Assembly (NCBI GenBank): GCA_963844805.1
Contig: CAWJPU010000001.1
Location: 1-64,000 of the forward strand
Origin: JACCZR01 sp963844805
Lineage (GTDB): Bacteria; Actinomycetota; Thermoleophilia; Solirubrobacterales; Thermoleophilaceae
Direction: 5' to 3'
Length of the DNA: 64,000 nt
Shown: piece after piece, positions 43,590 to 53,190 of the stretch
How the letters are laid out: each line of letters begins with the position of its first letter
Numbering within the stretch: the stretch's first letter is position 1
The notes under the pieces: generated by a model
Database searches by the model: none
The model's input: only the letters and a program-made list of their open reading frames with translations
What the model was told of the DNA's origin: nothing
Program-made: the position numbers and the translations under genes

Positions 43590-43610
43590 CCAGCGGTCGC
43601 GCGCCGCTGG
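43590..43610 (+). terminator. Hairpin CCAGCGG-7-CCGCTGG
   Basis: A perfect seven-pair stem 12 bases after the stop at 43578. No T-tract. Confidence 0.4.
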
Positions 43611-43630
43611 GTCTGCGCACCGCGTCCGCT

Positions 43631-43676
43631 TCTCGAACTTCTCAGGCGACTGACGAATTTCCTCGGAGGGTGTGCC
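43631..43676. repeat. REP-like hairpin, copy B
   Basis: TCAG (43642-43645) and CTGA (43650-43653) around GCGA, AT-rich flanks, then the tail GGGTGTGCC (43668-43676). It lies between convergent genes. Confidence 0.5.
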
Positions 43677-43733
43677 GTGTCGCGCCCCTGTGCTGTTCCC
43701 GTGGCTGGGCGCCGCCTGGCTGCGGGGCCGGCC

Positions 43734-44729
43734 CTAGGCGACCGGCGCGGGCGGCTTCGGCGCCGCCGCGGCCACCGCGGGCTCGCCGGTGCCCTTGTGG
43801 GCCCGGATGGTGGCCTCGAGCGTCTCGCGTGACGTGTACTTCGGCTGCCAGCCCAAGGTCTGCTTGACCTTCTCGTTCGAGGCCACCCACGGGTGCTCGG
43901 TGAAGCGGATCTGGCCCGGTGGCGCCTCCGAGGCCCGGGCGGCCCACAGGGCGCGCGCCATCCCGGCGAAGACCCGCTTCGGCATCCGGCGGATCGGCAG
44001 CCCGGCCACCTCGCCGCACTCGCGCAACGAGATCAGGCCGTCGGCCGTCACGTTGAACGCGCCCCCGTGCCCGCCCAGCAGCAGGCCGGAGATCGCGTCG
44101 ACCACGTCCTCCTCGTGCACGAACTGGAACGGGAGGTCGAGGTTGCCGGTGTCGGCCTGGAAGGGCTGCTTGGTCCAGAACCGGACCAGGTAGTTGTCGA
44201 CGTTGGGGCCGAAGACGATGCAGGGACGCACGATGGTCATCGTGCGTTCGGGGTGCTTGAGCGCCCACAGCTGGCACAGGCGATCCGACTCCGTCTTGTC
44301 GCGCGCGTAGGCGTAGTCGGGCACCCCGCGGACGGGCCAATCCTCGGTGATCGGCACCGGGTTGTCGGGGAAGGCGCCGTAGGCCGTGGTGGACGAGGTC
44401 ACCAGCACCTGCTGCGTCCCGGCCTCGGCGGCCGCCTCCAGCACGTTGGCCGTCCCGTTGACGTCGACCTCGTACATCTGGCCCTCGTCGTGGATCGGGT
44501 TCAGGATGAACGCGAGGTGGACCAGCATGTCCGGCGCGCAGCGGCCGATCAGCTCGCGACAGCCGGCGCCGTCGCGGACGTCGAGGCGCTCGTACTGGAC
44601 CTTGGGCAGGAAGAAGCGCGGCGGGGCGAGGTCGGCGACCACGATGCGCTCGACCTCGTCGCGGCCGGCCAGCAGCTCGACCAGGCGACTGCCGATGTAG
44701 CCCGAGCCGCCTGTGATCAGGGCTCTCAC
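43734..44729 (-). CDS. NAD-dependent epimerase/dehydratase
   Basis: An intact 331-residue extended short-chain dehydrogenase. Rossmann motif MRALITGGSGYIGSRLVELL; LVHLAFILNPIHDEGQMYEV; active-site region VLVTSSTTAYGAFPDNPVPI; catalytic Tyr-Lys in VPDYAYARDKTESDRLC; then TIVRPCIVFGPNVDNYLVRF. It likely acts on a nucleotide sugar or similar substrate, which cannot be specified. The GTG start lies about 35 bases after a TAGTCT box, so this gene appears to have a leader. Confidence 0.85.
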   Translation of the reverse strand: MRALITGGSGYIGSRLVELLAGRDEVERIVVADLAPPRFFLPKVQYERLDVRDGAGCRELIGRCAPDMLVHLAFILNPIHDEGQMYEVDVNGTANVLEAAAEAGTQQVLVTSSTTAYGAFPDNPVPITEDWPVRGVPDYAYARDKTESDRLCQLWALKHPERTMTIVRPCIVFGPNVDNYLVRFWTKQPFQADTGNLDLPFQFVHEEDVVDAISGLLLGGHGGAFNVTADGLISLRECGEVAGLPIRRMPKRVFAGMARALWAARASEAPPGQIRFTEHPWVASNEKVKQTLGWQPKYTSRETLEATIRAHKGTGEPAVAAAAPKPPAPVA

Positions 44730-44846
44730 GTCATCGATCCCGTCCAGCGAATGCGGGCAGACTAAAGGATTCCGCTGGGGCTCCGATGCAAGATGTGAGT
44801 GGACCGACGAACCGGAGGCTAGAGCGCCCCGGTGGCACGTCTCGAT

Positions 44847-44865
44847 GGAAAAGGGGCCATTTTCC
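44847..44865 (-). terminator. Hairpin after acs
   Basis: GGAAAA (44847-44852) and TTTTCC (44860-44865) pair around seven bases, directly at the acs stop. A possible terminator; short stem, no long T-tract. Confidence 0.35.
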
Positions 44866-46862
44866 TAATTCTGAGACCTAGTCTCGTCGTCTTCCTTCTG
44901 GACCCGCTCCTCGAGCTGATCCATGACCGACGGGTCGTTCAGCGTGGTGACGTCGCCGAGCTCGCGGCCCTCGGCGATGTCGCGCAGCAGCCGCCGCATG
45001 ATCTTGCCCGAGCGGGTCTTGGGCAGGTCGTCGGCCCAGATGACGCGCTTGGGCCGGGCGAACTTGCCGATCTTGTCGCCCACGTGGTCGCGGATCTCCT
45101 GGACGAGCTCGTCCGAGCCCTCCCCCGCGCTCCCCTCGAGCGTCACGAAAGCGCAGATGGCCTGCCCGGTGTCCTCGTCGGTCTGGCCGATGACCGCGCA
45201 TTCGGCGACCTTGGCGTGAGAGACGACCGCGGACTCGACCTCAGCCGTGGACATGCGGTGGCCCGAGACGTTCACCACGTCGTCGATACGCCCGATGATC
45301 CAGAAGTTGCCGTCGTCGTCGCGGCGGGCCGCGTCGCCGACGAGGTACGTGTCCTTGCCGAACTTGTCGAAGTACGTCTCGATGAAGCGGTCGTCGTCCT
45401 TGAACAGCGTCCGCAGCATTCCCGGCCAGGGCGTGCGCAGCACGAGCAGGCCCTGCTCGGTGCCGGCGTCCTCGCCGTCCTCGGTTACCACTGCCGCGTC
45501 CACGCCTGGCAGCGGCTTGGTGGCCGAGCCCGGCTTGGCCGGCGTGACGCCCGGCAGCGGCGAGATCAGGATGTGGCCCGTCTCGGTCTGCCACCACGTG
45601 TCGACCACCGGGCAGCGCCCGCCGCCGATCACCTTCCAGTACCAGGCCCACGCCTTGGGGTTGATGGGCTCGCCCACCGTGCCCAGCAGGCGCAGCGATG
45701 ACAGGTCGTGGCGCTCGGGGTACTCCACGCCCCATTTCATGGCCGCGCGGATCGCGGTCGGCGCGGTGTAGAAGATCGTGACGCCGTGGTCCTCGATCAG
45801 CTTCCACCACGCGTCCTTGTCCGGGTAGTCCGGGGCGCCCTCCCACATCACCGAGGTCGCTCCGTTGGCCATCGGCCCGTAGACGATGTACGAGTGCCCG
45901 GTAACCCAGCCGACGTCGGCCGAGCACCAGAACACGTCGCTCTCGGGGCGTAGGTCGAAGACGTTCTTGCCGGTCCACTTGACGCCCGTCAGGTAGCCGC
46001 CGGTGGTGTGCAGGATGCCCTTCGGCTTGGCCGTCGAGCCCGACGAGTACAGGATGAACAGCGGGTGCTCGGCGTCCAGCGGCACCGCCTCGTGCTCGTC
46101 GTCCGCGCCCTCCAGCAGCTCGTTCCACCAGTGGTCGCGCCCCTCGGTCATCGGCGCGTCCTCGTCGGTGTTGCGCACCACGATCACCGTCTCGACCGTG
46201 GGCATGTTGTCCATCAGGTCGTCGACCTCGGACTTCACCGGCGCGGACTTTCCCTTGCGGCGCGCGAAGTTGGTCGTGATGAGCGCCTTCGCGTCCGAGA
46301 ACTGCATCCGCTCGCAGACCGAGCCCGGTGAGAAGCCACCGAACACCACGTTGTGCGGCGCGCCGATGCGCGCGCAGGCGAGCATCGACACGACCACCTC
46401 GGGGATCATCGGCAGGTAGATCCCGACGACGTCGCCCTTCTCCACGCCCTGGTCGGTCAGGGCGTTGGCGAGCTTCTTGACCTCGGCGAGGATGTCGGAG
46501 TAGGTGAGCTGGCGCTCCTCCCCCTCCTCACCGCGCCAGATGAACGCGACGCGGTCGCCGTTGCCCTCCTCCACATGCCGGTCGAGGCAGTTGTAGGAGG
46601 CGTTGATCTTGCCGTCGGCGAACCACGTGTAGAACGGCGGGTTCGAATCGTCGAGGGACTCCGAGGGCTCCTCGAACCAGTGCAGGTCCTTGGCCTGCTC
46701 GGCCCACCAGGCGACCGGGTCCTTCGCGGCCTCCTCGTGGACCGACTCGTCGGAGATCAGTGCGTTCGGTACGAACTCCTCGGGCGGGTCGAACGTCTCG
46801 CGCTCTGTGAGCTCCTCGAGCTCCTGCTCGAACCCGCCCGCGGTCTTCGTGCTGGCTTCCAC
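44865..46862 (-). CDS. acs: Acetyl-CoA synthetase
   Basis: An intact 665-residue AMP-forming synthetase that activates acetate. P-loop-like motif LFILYSSGSTAKPKGILHTT; MWEGAPDYPDKDAWWKLIED; VDTWWQTETGHILISPLPGV; and the lysine that is acetylated in relatives, in LPKTRSGKIMRRLLRDIAEG. It opens with an acidic stretch before PPEEFVPNALISDESVHEE. Third gene after yjcH and actP, with a 36-base gap: a complete acetate uptake and activation operon. Confidence 0.96.
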   Translation of the reverse strand: MEASTKTAGGFEQELEELTERETFDPPEEFVPNALISDESVHEEAAKDPVAWWAEQAKDLHWFEEPSESLDDSNPPFYTWFADGKINASYNCLDRHVEEGNGDRVAFIWRGEEGEERQLTYSDILAEVKKLANALTDQGVEKGDVVGIYLPMIPEVVVSMLACARIGAPHNVVFGGFSPGSVCERMQFSDAKALITTNFARRKGKSAPVKSEVDDLMDNMPTVETVIVVRNTDEDAPMTEGRDHWWNELLEGADDEHEAVPLDAEHPLFILYSSGSTAKPKGILHTTGGYLTGVKWTGKNVFDLRPESDVFWCSADVGWVTGHSYIVYGPMANGATSVMWEGAPDYPDKDAWWKLIEDHGVTIFYTAPTAIRAAMKWGVEYPERHDLSSLRLLGTVGEPINPKAWAWYWKVIGGGRCPVVDTWWQTETGHILISPLPGVTPAKPGSATKPLPGVDAAVVTEDGEDAGTEQGLLVLRTPWPGMLRTLFKDDDRFIETYFDKFGKDTYLVGDAARRDDDGNFWIIGRIDDVVNVSGHRMSTAEVESAVVSHAKVAECAVIGQTDEDTGQAICAFVTLEGSAGEGSDELVQEIRDHVGDKIGKFARPKRVIWADDLPKTRSGKIMRRLLRDIAEGRELGDVTTLNDPSVMDQLEERVQKEDDETRSQN

Positions 46863-46898
46863 TGCTCTCCTCTCCTAGAACCCCTCTCCGAGGTAGTT

Positions 46899-48548
46899 CT
46901 ACCCGGGGGTGGAAGCCGGCACACGCTCGCCGGTGCCCTCGGGGCCCGAGGGGGCCACCGCGATTTCGGTGCCCTCGGCGCCCAAGCCGGTCTCCGACCG
47001 CACGTACAGCTCCCCGAACTCGCGCTCGGCCTCCGCCTCCTCCTTGCTCAGCATCGAGCCGAGGAAGCAGGCGATGAAGCCCAGCGGGATCGAGATGATC
47101 CCCGGGTTGGAGAGGTCGTAGAAGTCGAATGCCCCTCCCTGTCCGTCCGGTCCCGGCCAGCCCTTCGGGCTGATGATCACCAGGAAGATCGACGAGACGA
47201 CACCCGTGATCACGCCCGCCATGGCACCGGTCGTGTTGAACCGCTTCCACGTGAAGGCGAGCAAGAGCGCCGGGAACACGGCGCTCGCCGCCACCGCGAA
47301 CGCGAGGCCCACCATGAACGAAACGTTCAAACCCTCGCCGGCGAGGATGGAAACGCCGATGGCGACCACCCCGATGCCGAGCGCGGCCAAGCGGCCGACC
47401 CAGACCTCTTCCTTCTCGCTGTCCTGTCCGGACTTGATGATGTTCGAGTACACGTCGTGCGCAACCGCGCCGGACGCCGAGATCACCAGGCCGGCGACAA
47501 CCGCGAGGATCGTCGCGAACGCCACCGCCGCCACGATCGCCAGGAAGGCGTCGCCGCCGATGCTGCCGGCGCCACCGCCAAGGTTCTCGGCCAGGTACGG
47601 GACGGCGAGGTTGCCGCCCTCGCCGACCTTCTCGACCGCGCCGGAGCCCTGCAGCGCCGCGCGCGAGCCGAAGCCCAGCAGCGTGGTCAGCACGTAGAAG
47701 ACGCCGATCAGGCCGACGGCCCAGACCACGGACTTACGCGCGGCCTTGGCGTCGGGGACGGTGAAGAACCGCATCAGGATGTGCGGCAGGCCCGCCGTGC
47801 CGAGCACGAGGCCCAGGCCCAGCGAGATCGTGTCGATCGGGCTCGTCAGGAACAGGCCGGGCTCCAGGTAGGACCCTCCCTCACCGGACTCCGAGCGGGC
47901 GTCCCGGAACAGGTCGATCGGGTTGCCCACCTTCACCAGCACGAAGATCGACATCGCGATCGCCGCGGCCATCAGCAGCACCGCCTTGATGATCTGCACC
48001 CAGGTGGTGGCGATCATGCCGCCGAACACGACGTAGGTGAGCATGAAGACGCCGGTCAAGATGACCGACGGCGCGAAGCCGATGCCGACCAGGGCGTTGA
48101 TCAGCAGGCCCGAGCCCACCATCTGCGCGATCAGGTAGAAGCCGGCGACCGCGAGCGTGCCCAGCGCCGCCGCGGCGCGCGCGGGCTTCTCGTTCAGACG
48201 GAACGAGAGCGCGTCGGCGATCGTGTACTTGCCCGAGTTGCGCATCCGCTCGGCGAGCAGGAACAGCACCGTGAGGAAGGCGACCAGGAAGCCGACCGAG
48301 TACAGGAAGCCGTCGAACCCGTACAGGAAGATCAGCCCGGCGATGCCCAGGAACGACGCCGCCGACATGTAGTCGCCGGCGATCGCGAAGCCGTTCTGCG
48401 CGCCGCTGATCCCGCGGCCCGCGGCCCAGAAGTCGGTAGCCGTGTACGTGCGCTTGGATGCCCAGTAGGTGATCCCCAGCGTGAGGCCGAGGACCAGCGC
48501 GAAGATCGCGAGGGCCTCGACGTTGACATCTGCCGCTATGACGGTCAT
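46899..48548 (-). CDS. actP: Cation/acetate symporter
   Basis: An intact 549-residue sodium:solute symporter with 13 or so predicted helices. Motifs: TATDFWAAGRGISGAQNGFA, IAGDYMSAASFLGIAGLIFL, LGTAGLPHILMRFFTVPDAK and FATILAVVAGLVISASGAVA. This is the ActP branch of the SSS family, importing acetate and similar carboxylates. It overlaps yjcH (ATGA), its usual partner. Confidence 0.92.
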   Translation of the reverse strand: MTVIAADVNVEALAIFALVLGLTLGITYWASKRTYTATDFWAAGRGISGAQNGFAIAGDYMSAASFLGIAGLIFLYGFDGFLYSVGFLVAFLTVLFLLAERMRNSGKYTIADALSFRLNEKPARAAAALGTLAVAGFYLIAQMVGSGLLINALVGIGFAPSVILTGVFMLTYVVFGGMIATTWVQIIKAVLLMAAAIAMSIFVLVKVGNPIDLFRDARSESGEGGSYLEPGLFLTSPIDTISLGLGLVLGTAGLPHILMRFFTVPDAKAARKSVVWAVGLIGVFYVLTTLLGFGSRAALQGSGAVEKVGEGGNLAVPYLAENLGGGAGSIGGDAFLAIVAAVAFATILAVVAGLVISASGAVAHDVYSNIIKSGQDSEKEEVWVGRLAALGIGVVAIGVSILAGEGLNVSFMVGLAFAVAASAVFPALLLAFTWKRFNTTGAMAGVITGVVSSIFLVIISPKGWPGPDGQGGAFDFYDLSNPGIISIPLGFIACFLGSMLSKEEAEAEREFGELYVRSETGLGAEGTEIAVAPSGPEGTGERVPASTPG

Positions 48549-48976
48549 CGGGTCACCTCCTCACCGGTAGTGCCCGCTCCGTCGCCCGTGCGAGCGAAGC
48601 GGCCGGTGGCTCCTCTCCTGGCGGCCTCGAGCGCCCGCTGCGCGGCCTTCTGCGCGAGCGGGTCGAAGACCTTCTCGGCGCGGCGCACGTAGGCCACGGC
48701 GAGCACCCAGACCATCACGAACTGGGTCAGGGCCAGCGCGTAGCCGACGGTGAACCCGTCGGTCAGGAACTTGCGCCCCATGAACTCGGGCGCATAGCCG
48801 GCCAGGATGATGAAGCCGAAGTACCAGGCCATGAAGAAGATCGTGGCCGGGAGCACCCAGGAGCGCCGCTTCTTCACCAGCTCCTTGAACTCAGGAGACT
48901 CCTCGGCGGCGTGCCAATCGATCTCCGGATGGTGGCCGGCGCCCGTGGCGCGACCCCCTTGCGCGGGTTCTGCCAT
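48545..48976 (-). CDS. yjcH: DUF485 membrane protein (YjcH-like)
   Basis: 143 residues. SPEFKELVKKRRSWVLPATI opens the domain; helices at FFMAWYFGFIILAGYA and YALALTQFVMVWVLAVAYV. DUF485 proteins are encoded directly before actP and may assist it. A strong ribosome-binding site (AGGAGGAG) precedes the ATG. Confidence 0.85.
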   Translation of the reverse strand: MAEPAQGGRATGAGHHPEIDWHAAEESPEFKELVKKRRSWVLPATIFFMAWYFGFIILAGYAPEFMGRKFLTDGFTVGYALALTQFVMVWVLAVAYVRRAEKVFDPLAQKAAQRALEAARRGATGRFARTGDGAGTTGEEVTR

Positions 48977-49077
48977 GTAGCACTCCTCCTCTTGTCCCTC
49001 GCTGGATGCGTACCCGCTCGTGGCGCGTACAAATCACCACACGAGCAGCCGGGCCGGGTGCCCGCGCCGGAGCGACT

Positions 49078-49091
49078 GGCGGTCGACCGCC
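49078..49091. promoter_or_regulatory. 14-bp palindrome GGCGGTCGACCGCC
   Basis: A perfect palindrome 25 bases before the lipoprotein start and about 100 bases before the acetate operon start on the other strand. A possible operator. Confidence 0.3.
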
Positions 49092-49116
49092 GCAAGGAGG
49101 ATGATCAGGAGTGACG

Positions 49117-49422
49117 ATGCGAGCTAACGCGACTGCCGTGGCCCTCGCGGCCTGCGCCGCGATCGCCTCCGGGTGCTCGAGCGACGACGTCGGCGCCGAC
49201 CGCCTGGGCGTCGCGGCCTGCCGCCAGGCCGCGCCGGGCATCCAGGACCCCGCGTCGCGCCAGGGCGCCGACCAGGCGTGTCAGTTCATCCGCACGGGCA
49301 ACGGTCGCGACGTCTCGCGCGCGACCAAGCGTGCCGCCCGCCAGCGCTGCCTGAACGCGACGCAGCAGATCGTGGACCCGGTCGCGCGGCGGGCGATCGA
49401 GGCCTTCTGCCCCAAGCCCTGA
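49117..49422 (+). CDS. Small lipoprotein
   Basis: 101 residues. The signal ATAVALAACAAIASGC ends in a lipobox (IASGC) with the lipidated Cys near residue 20. The mature part has four cysteines (AACRQAAPGIQDP, DQACQFIRTG, RQRCLNATQQIV, EAFCPKP) likely forming two disulfides. The ATG at 49117 has a GGAG six bases before it; a GTG two codons upstream is possible. Extracytoplasmic; function unknown. Confidence 0.65.
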   Translation: MRANATAVALAACAAIASGCSSDDVGADRLGVAACRQAAPGIQDPASRQGADQACQFIRTGNGRDVSRATKRAARQRCLNATQQIVDPVARRAIEAFCPKP

Positions 49423-49433
49423 CGGGCGCCGGG

Positions 49434-50087
49434 TCAGTTCAGCGCGGGGCGCAGGACCAGCGAGTCGAGCTTGGCCACGACCTCGCTCGGATGCTCCCAG
49501 CTCACCAGGCCGTGCTCTTGGTCCGTGACGTCGGCGGGCAGTCCCGGGCCGCCGACGAGCACTTGCGTGCCCGGGGCGTGCACGTCGATCTCTTCGAGCA
49601 CGTCGTCGAGCAGCAGCGCGACGTCGAGGCTCGACACGTGCAGCACGATGGCGTGCGGCTTGTGTCGCGCGACCGCGCGGGTGAGGGACAGGATCGGCAG
49701 GCCCGACCCCAGGTGGCGCACGTTGAAGCCGGCGCGACGAAGGAGGGTGGCCGCGTCGCTGAGCTCGGGCGTGGGCGGGTCGCCCTCGAGCTCGGCCAGC
49801 AAGATCTCCTCGCTGCCGCGCTGGAGGCTGCGGCGGAACACCGCGCGCTGGAGGGCGAGCACCCGCATGCTGATCCGGTCGGCCTCCAGCCCCTCGGTCT
49901 CGCCGATCAGGCCGCCCTTCAACATGTCGGACACCGACTCGAGGGCGGGCGCGATCACGCGCTCCGAGACCGCCAGCTCGTCCAAGCCGGCGTCCATGGC
50001 CTCGCGCGCGGCGATGTCGGCGGCCCTCTCGTCGCCGCTCAACAGCGCCTGGAGAAAGGCCTCGCGGTACTCGAGCCCGGCGCGCAT
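49434..50087 (-). CDS. Cobalamin-binding-like (B12-binding) regulator
   Basis: 217 residues. N-terminal helical B12-binding-2-type domain (EYREAFLQALLSGDERAADI, AVSERVIAPALESVSDMLKG), then a Rossmann-like domain (EILLAELEGDPPTPELSDAA, RAGFNVRHLGSGLPILSLTR, HAIVLHVSSLDVALLLDDVL, QVLVGGPGLP). This resembles the light- or B12-responsive domain of CarH/LitR regulators, without the MerR HTH. The DxHxxG cobalamin-ligand motif is not cleanly present, so B12 binding is unproven. Confidence 0.6.
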   Translation of the reverse strand: MRAGLEYREAFLQALLSGDERAADIAAREAMDAGLDELAVSERVIAPALESVSDMLKGGLIGETEGLEADRISMRVLALQRAVFRRSLQRGSEEILLAELEGDPPTPELSDAATLLRRAGFNVRHLGSGLPILSLTRAVARHKPHAIVLHVSSLDVALLLDDVLEEIDVHAPGTQVLVGGPGLPADVTDQEHGLVSWEHPSEVVAKLDSLVLRPALN

Positions 50088-50141
50088 CCGCAGCGACTAC
50101 CCGGAGCAGCCAAGACAACACGTACCCCGGCCGCTCCCGAG

Positions 50142-51669
50142 TCAGTCGGCCGGCTCGGTGTAGATGCGCGCCCGGTCGGAGGTGAGACAGCGGCCGGTTG
50201 CCAGCTCGAATCGCCAGCCGTGCATCGTGCAGGTGAGGACCCCGTCCTCGACCTCGCCGAAGCGAGCCAGGTCGGCCTTCAGGTGCGGGCAGCGCCGCTG
50301 GACCAGATAGCCGTCGCAGCGCCACAGCTCGTCGACGCGTGACTGCTCGGCGTAGTAGCCCTCGGCGTACTGGAGGCGCTCCGGGCTGAGGCACTTGAAG
50401 AAGTTGTAGACGTACTCGTTGTACTTGCCGTCGCGATCGGCCTCGAAGCGGCAGGACAGGAACAGCGAGTTGACCCAGTCCTCCTCGCCCTCGGCGATGC
50501 AGGCCTCGACCAGGCGGTGGTCGATGCGGAAGCGGTAGCGGCACTCCTCGCCGCTCCATGCGTAGACGCGGCGGTCCAGGAAGTCCACCACCACCTGCTC
50601 GGTCGAGCAGTCGAGCAGCACCCGAGCCGCGACACCGTCGCAGGTGAGGTCGGCCATCTCCAGCAGCGGCTCGATCCACTCCTTGAGCGCCGGCAGGATG
50701 GCGACCTGGCCGCTGGGCCACTCGGCCCGGATCGCGTCGAGGGCCGGCTGCTTGCGTGCCTGGTACTCCGCCAGGTACGCCCTCTTGTCACTGAAGGGGC
50801 GCTCGACCTCGGCCGCCGGGCCCGGGGGGGTGACCGAGCACGCTTCGCCCTCGAGCTCGATCGTCGTCCCGGGCACCACCAGGTGCCCCCGATCGCTTCC
50901 GTGCTCGGCCATGTACGAGAGGAAGGCGGGCTGATCGCAGAAGATGTTGGTGGGGTCGTCGTCGAAGTCGTTCAGCTCGAACAGGTCCGGATCAAGGAAG
51001 GCCGGCGGACCCGCGCAGGGGAAGACGTGAGGGGCGCCGATCTGCTCGATGTACCGCATCGCCCGCGCCTGCTCGTTCTCGCGCTTCCGGCGCCCGAGGG
51101 CGTCCTTCATCTTCTGCGGGAACGTGTAGACCATCGGGAACCAGATCGCCCCGGAGAACTGCAGGAAGTGGGCGTGGCAGGGACCCAGGTCCTGGATCGG
51201 GTCGAGGTCGACCGGGTGGGCGTCGTTCTGGTTGAGGATCCGCGTGGTGCCGTCGTCGACCACCAGCGCCGAGTCGCCCGTGGGCCCGTCGGACGGGGCC
51301 ACGAGGGCCATGATCGCGAACCGCAGCCCGTCGCTCTCCACCGGCTCGGAGTTGCGTCGTCTTCAGGAACCGGCTGAAGCCCAGGTCCCTCAGCTCGCGC
51401 TCGAGGTGGTCGACCGGATAGTCGGGCAGCACCACGGTGGCGTCCTTGGAGACGTGCTCGGCGAGGAAGCGCGGGTCGAGATGGTCGCGGTGGCTGTGGG
51501 AGACATAGAGGTAGTCCGGGTCTCCGATCGCCTGCGGATCGATGTCCTCGTTGGTGGGGAACGGGAACCATGCGCCGAAGTAGGCGGGGTTGAACCACGG
51601 GTCGCACAGGACGGTCCCTGCTTCGGTCTCGATGAACAGCCCGGCGTGCCCGATGAATGTGATCCTCAT
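50142..51669 (-). CDS. Metallo-beta-lactamase-fold / Rieske fusion, one frameshift
   Basis: The N-terminal UlaG-like MBL domain starts MRITFIGHAGLFIETEAGTV, with metal motif YLYVSHSHRDHLDPRFLAEH (HxHxDH). After a break near 51355 it continues RFAIMALVAPSDGPTGDSAL and LVVDDGTTRILNQNDAHPVD. The C-terminal Rieske domain has CPH in LVQRRCPHLKADLARFGEVE and CTMH in GVLTCTMHGWRFELATGRCL, the two Cys-x-His ligand pairs of a [2Fe-2S] cluster. The combination recalls CMP-N-acetylneuraminate hydroxylase, but with the domain order reversed. About 509 residues; substrate unknown. Confidence 0.7.
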
Positions 51670-51861
51670 GACAGTCCGCGCCGAGAAGCCGCCCGCCAGG
51701 TGGGCATGCGCGCCGGGGAGCGCGCCGGCGGATGCTGCGGTGCGGACGCATCTGGGGGCCCAGACGATGGTCACCGCCCCCCCGGATCCGCGCGGTGAGG
51801 CTCGCTGTCCTCGCCCACGCGCAGATCCTCCCTGGACCGGCCGAAGCGATCGACAGCTCGC

Positions 51862-52705
51862 TCATCCGCGCTGCGCGCTCAAGATGCCTCCCGCTGTCGC
51901 CACCGAGCCGGCGAGCACCAGCGGGGCGCTGCGCACCAGGTCGCGTCGCGGCACCGGGGAGTCCGGCCGCGCGGCGCGCCACAGCCCGGCCGGGGCGTCG
52001 AGCAGGGCCCGGCCCGCCAGGATCCCCCGCGCCTTGCGCTCGCCGCGGGAGCGGTAGCGCAGGTCGCCGCGGCGGTACTGGTCGCTCAACAGCTCGGCGG
52101 GAGTCCCGGCGTATTCCGCCGCGGTCATGACGTCGGGCGCCCACGCGAGCGGCACGCCGGCGCGGATCAGGCGGGCGTTGAGCTCCACGTCTTCCTCGCC
52201 GTCGCGATCCTCCGGGAAGGGGCCGTGCTCGAGCAACACGTCGCGAGAGTAGGAGACGCCGAAGCGCAGGTCCGGCGGAGGCACCACGTGCGGCATTCGA
52301 GTGCTGTGCAGCAGGAGGTGGGCGGCGAGCGGCGCGGGGCGGCGGGGCGGGGCCATCGCCGACGCGACGGCAGGCGCGCCCAGGCGGTGAAGTCGCATCC
52401 GGCCCGCGGCCCAGCCGGGCAGGGCCAGGGAATCCCCGGCGTGGAAGGCGACGAAGGGCGCGTGGGTGGCGGCGAGCCCCGCGTTGCGCGCGGCGCCGGG
52501 CCTGCGGCGCGGCTGCGGAGGCGAGCACGCGCACTCCGGGGAAGCGCTCGGCCACCAGCGTAGGCGTGTCGCCGCCTCCGGAGTGCGACAGCACGATCTC
52601 GAGCGCCTCGTCCTGGACCATCAGCGAGTCGAGCGCGGCCGCCACCGTGTGCTCGTTGCGGTAGGAGAGCACGATCACGCACATTTCCGGGCGATCGGTG
52701 GTCAT
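51862..52705 (-). CDS. GT2 family glycosyltransferase, frameshifted
   Basis: Starts MTTDRPEMCVIVLSYRNEHT; donor-binding region AALDSLMVQDEALEIVLSHS. After a break near 52500 it continues GWAAGRMRLHRLGAPAVASA, LRFGVSYSRDVLLEHGPFPE and DRDGEEDVELNARLIRAGVP (EDxE-type catalytic region). A soluble GT-A enzyme, possibly for cell-envelope glycans. The ATG at 52705 lies eight bases from the displaced tRNA-Cys fragment, so the element's insertion replaced its native upstream region. Confidence 0.6.
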
Positions 52706-52712
52706 CGAGCAG

Positions 52713-52755
52713 AGGCGCCGACCGGAATCGCAACCGGTGTAAACGGCTTTGCAGG
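52713..52755. repeat. Displaced 3' half of tRNA-Cys (att site)
   Basis: It reads like the 3' half of the tRNA-Cys gene at 58066-58107: GGCGCCGACCGGAATCG, one extra C, then AACCGGTGTAAACGG and CTTTGCAGG. The copy ends at the anticodon region. The extra base disrupts the T arm, as expected for a copy no longer under selection. Confidence 0.8.
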
Positions 52756-53190
52756 ACACATATGGCGCATTAGGCTGTGGTGGCGGTTCGTAGGTGGGTT
52801 CAGACTGCTAGCGCACGGGTCTGACGGGTCGATAGCGAGCAGAGCATTGCCGGAGGCACAATAGTCAGTCTCCCTGTTCGATCGAGCGACTGGGACAACT
52901 CAAGGCGGCGCCGTGGTTCGACCTTCTCGAAGCCTCAGATAGCTGCTGGAGAACGGCGGGGCGCTCCGAGGGTGATTCTCCATGGATGCCCTGACTCAGC
53001 GTAGATGCTAAGCGGTCGCTGCCCCGACCAGCGAACAGAGCGGGATCGCATCAGGCGAGCCCGGTGACGGGCGTTGAGCGACGGGGACCTAGTTGGCGAC
53101 CCGGACGTGCTGTGTCCAGCCTTCGTGCGGGTGGCTGGCGAAGTGGCCGCCGCACGGGGCACATCTTGGCGCGCGAGGTCGTGGCCTGAC
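52756..53190. other. Gene-free left end of island
   Basis: No convincing gene on either strand; only short frames without recognisable motifs. An integrase gene would be expected here or at the right end, but I see no trace of a tyrosine-recombinase R-H-R-Y pattern. Confidence 0.4.

Noticed and set aside
40438..43620. Minus-strand open frame of over 1,000 codons opposite the SnoaL array
   Set aside because: It runs antisense through five genes with conserved family motifs. It results from the repeated, GC-biased codons of the array and has no motif of its own.
52756..53190. Integrase gene at the island's left end
   Set aside because: No frame on either strand shows tyrosine- or serine-recombinase motifs.
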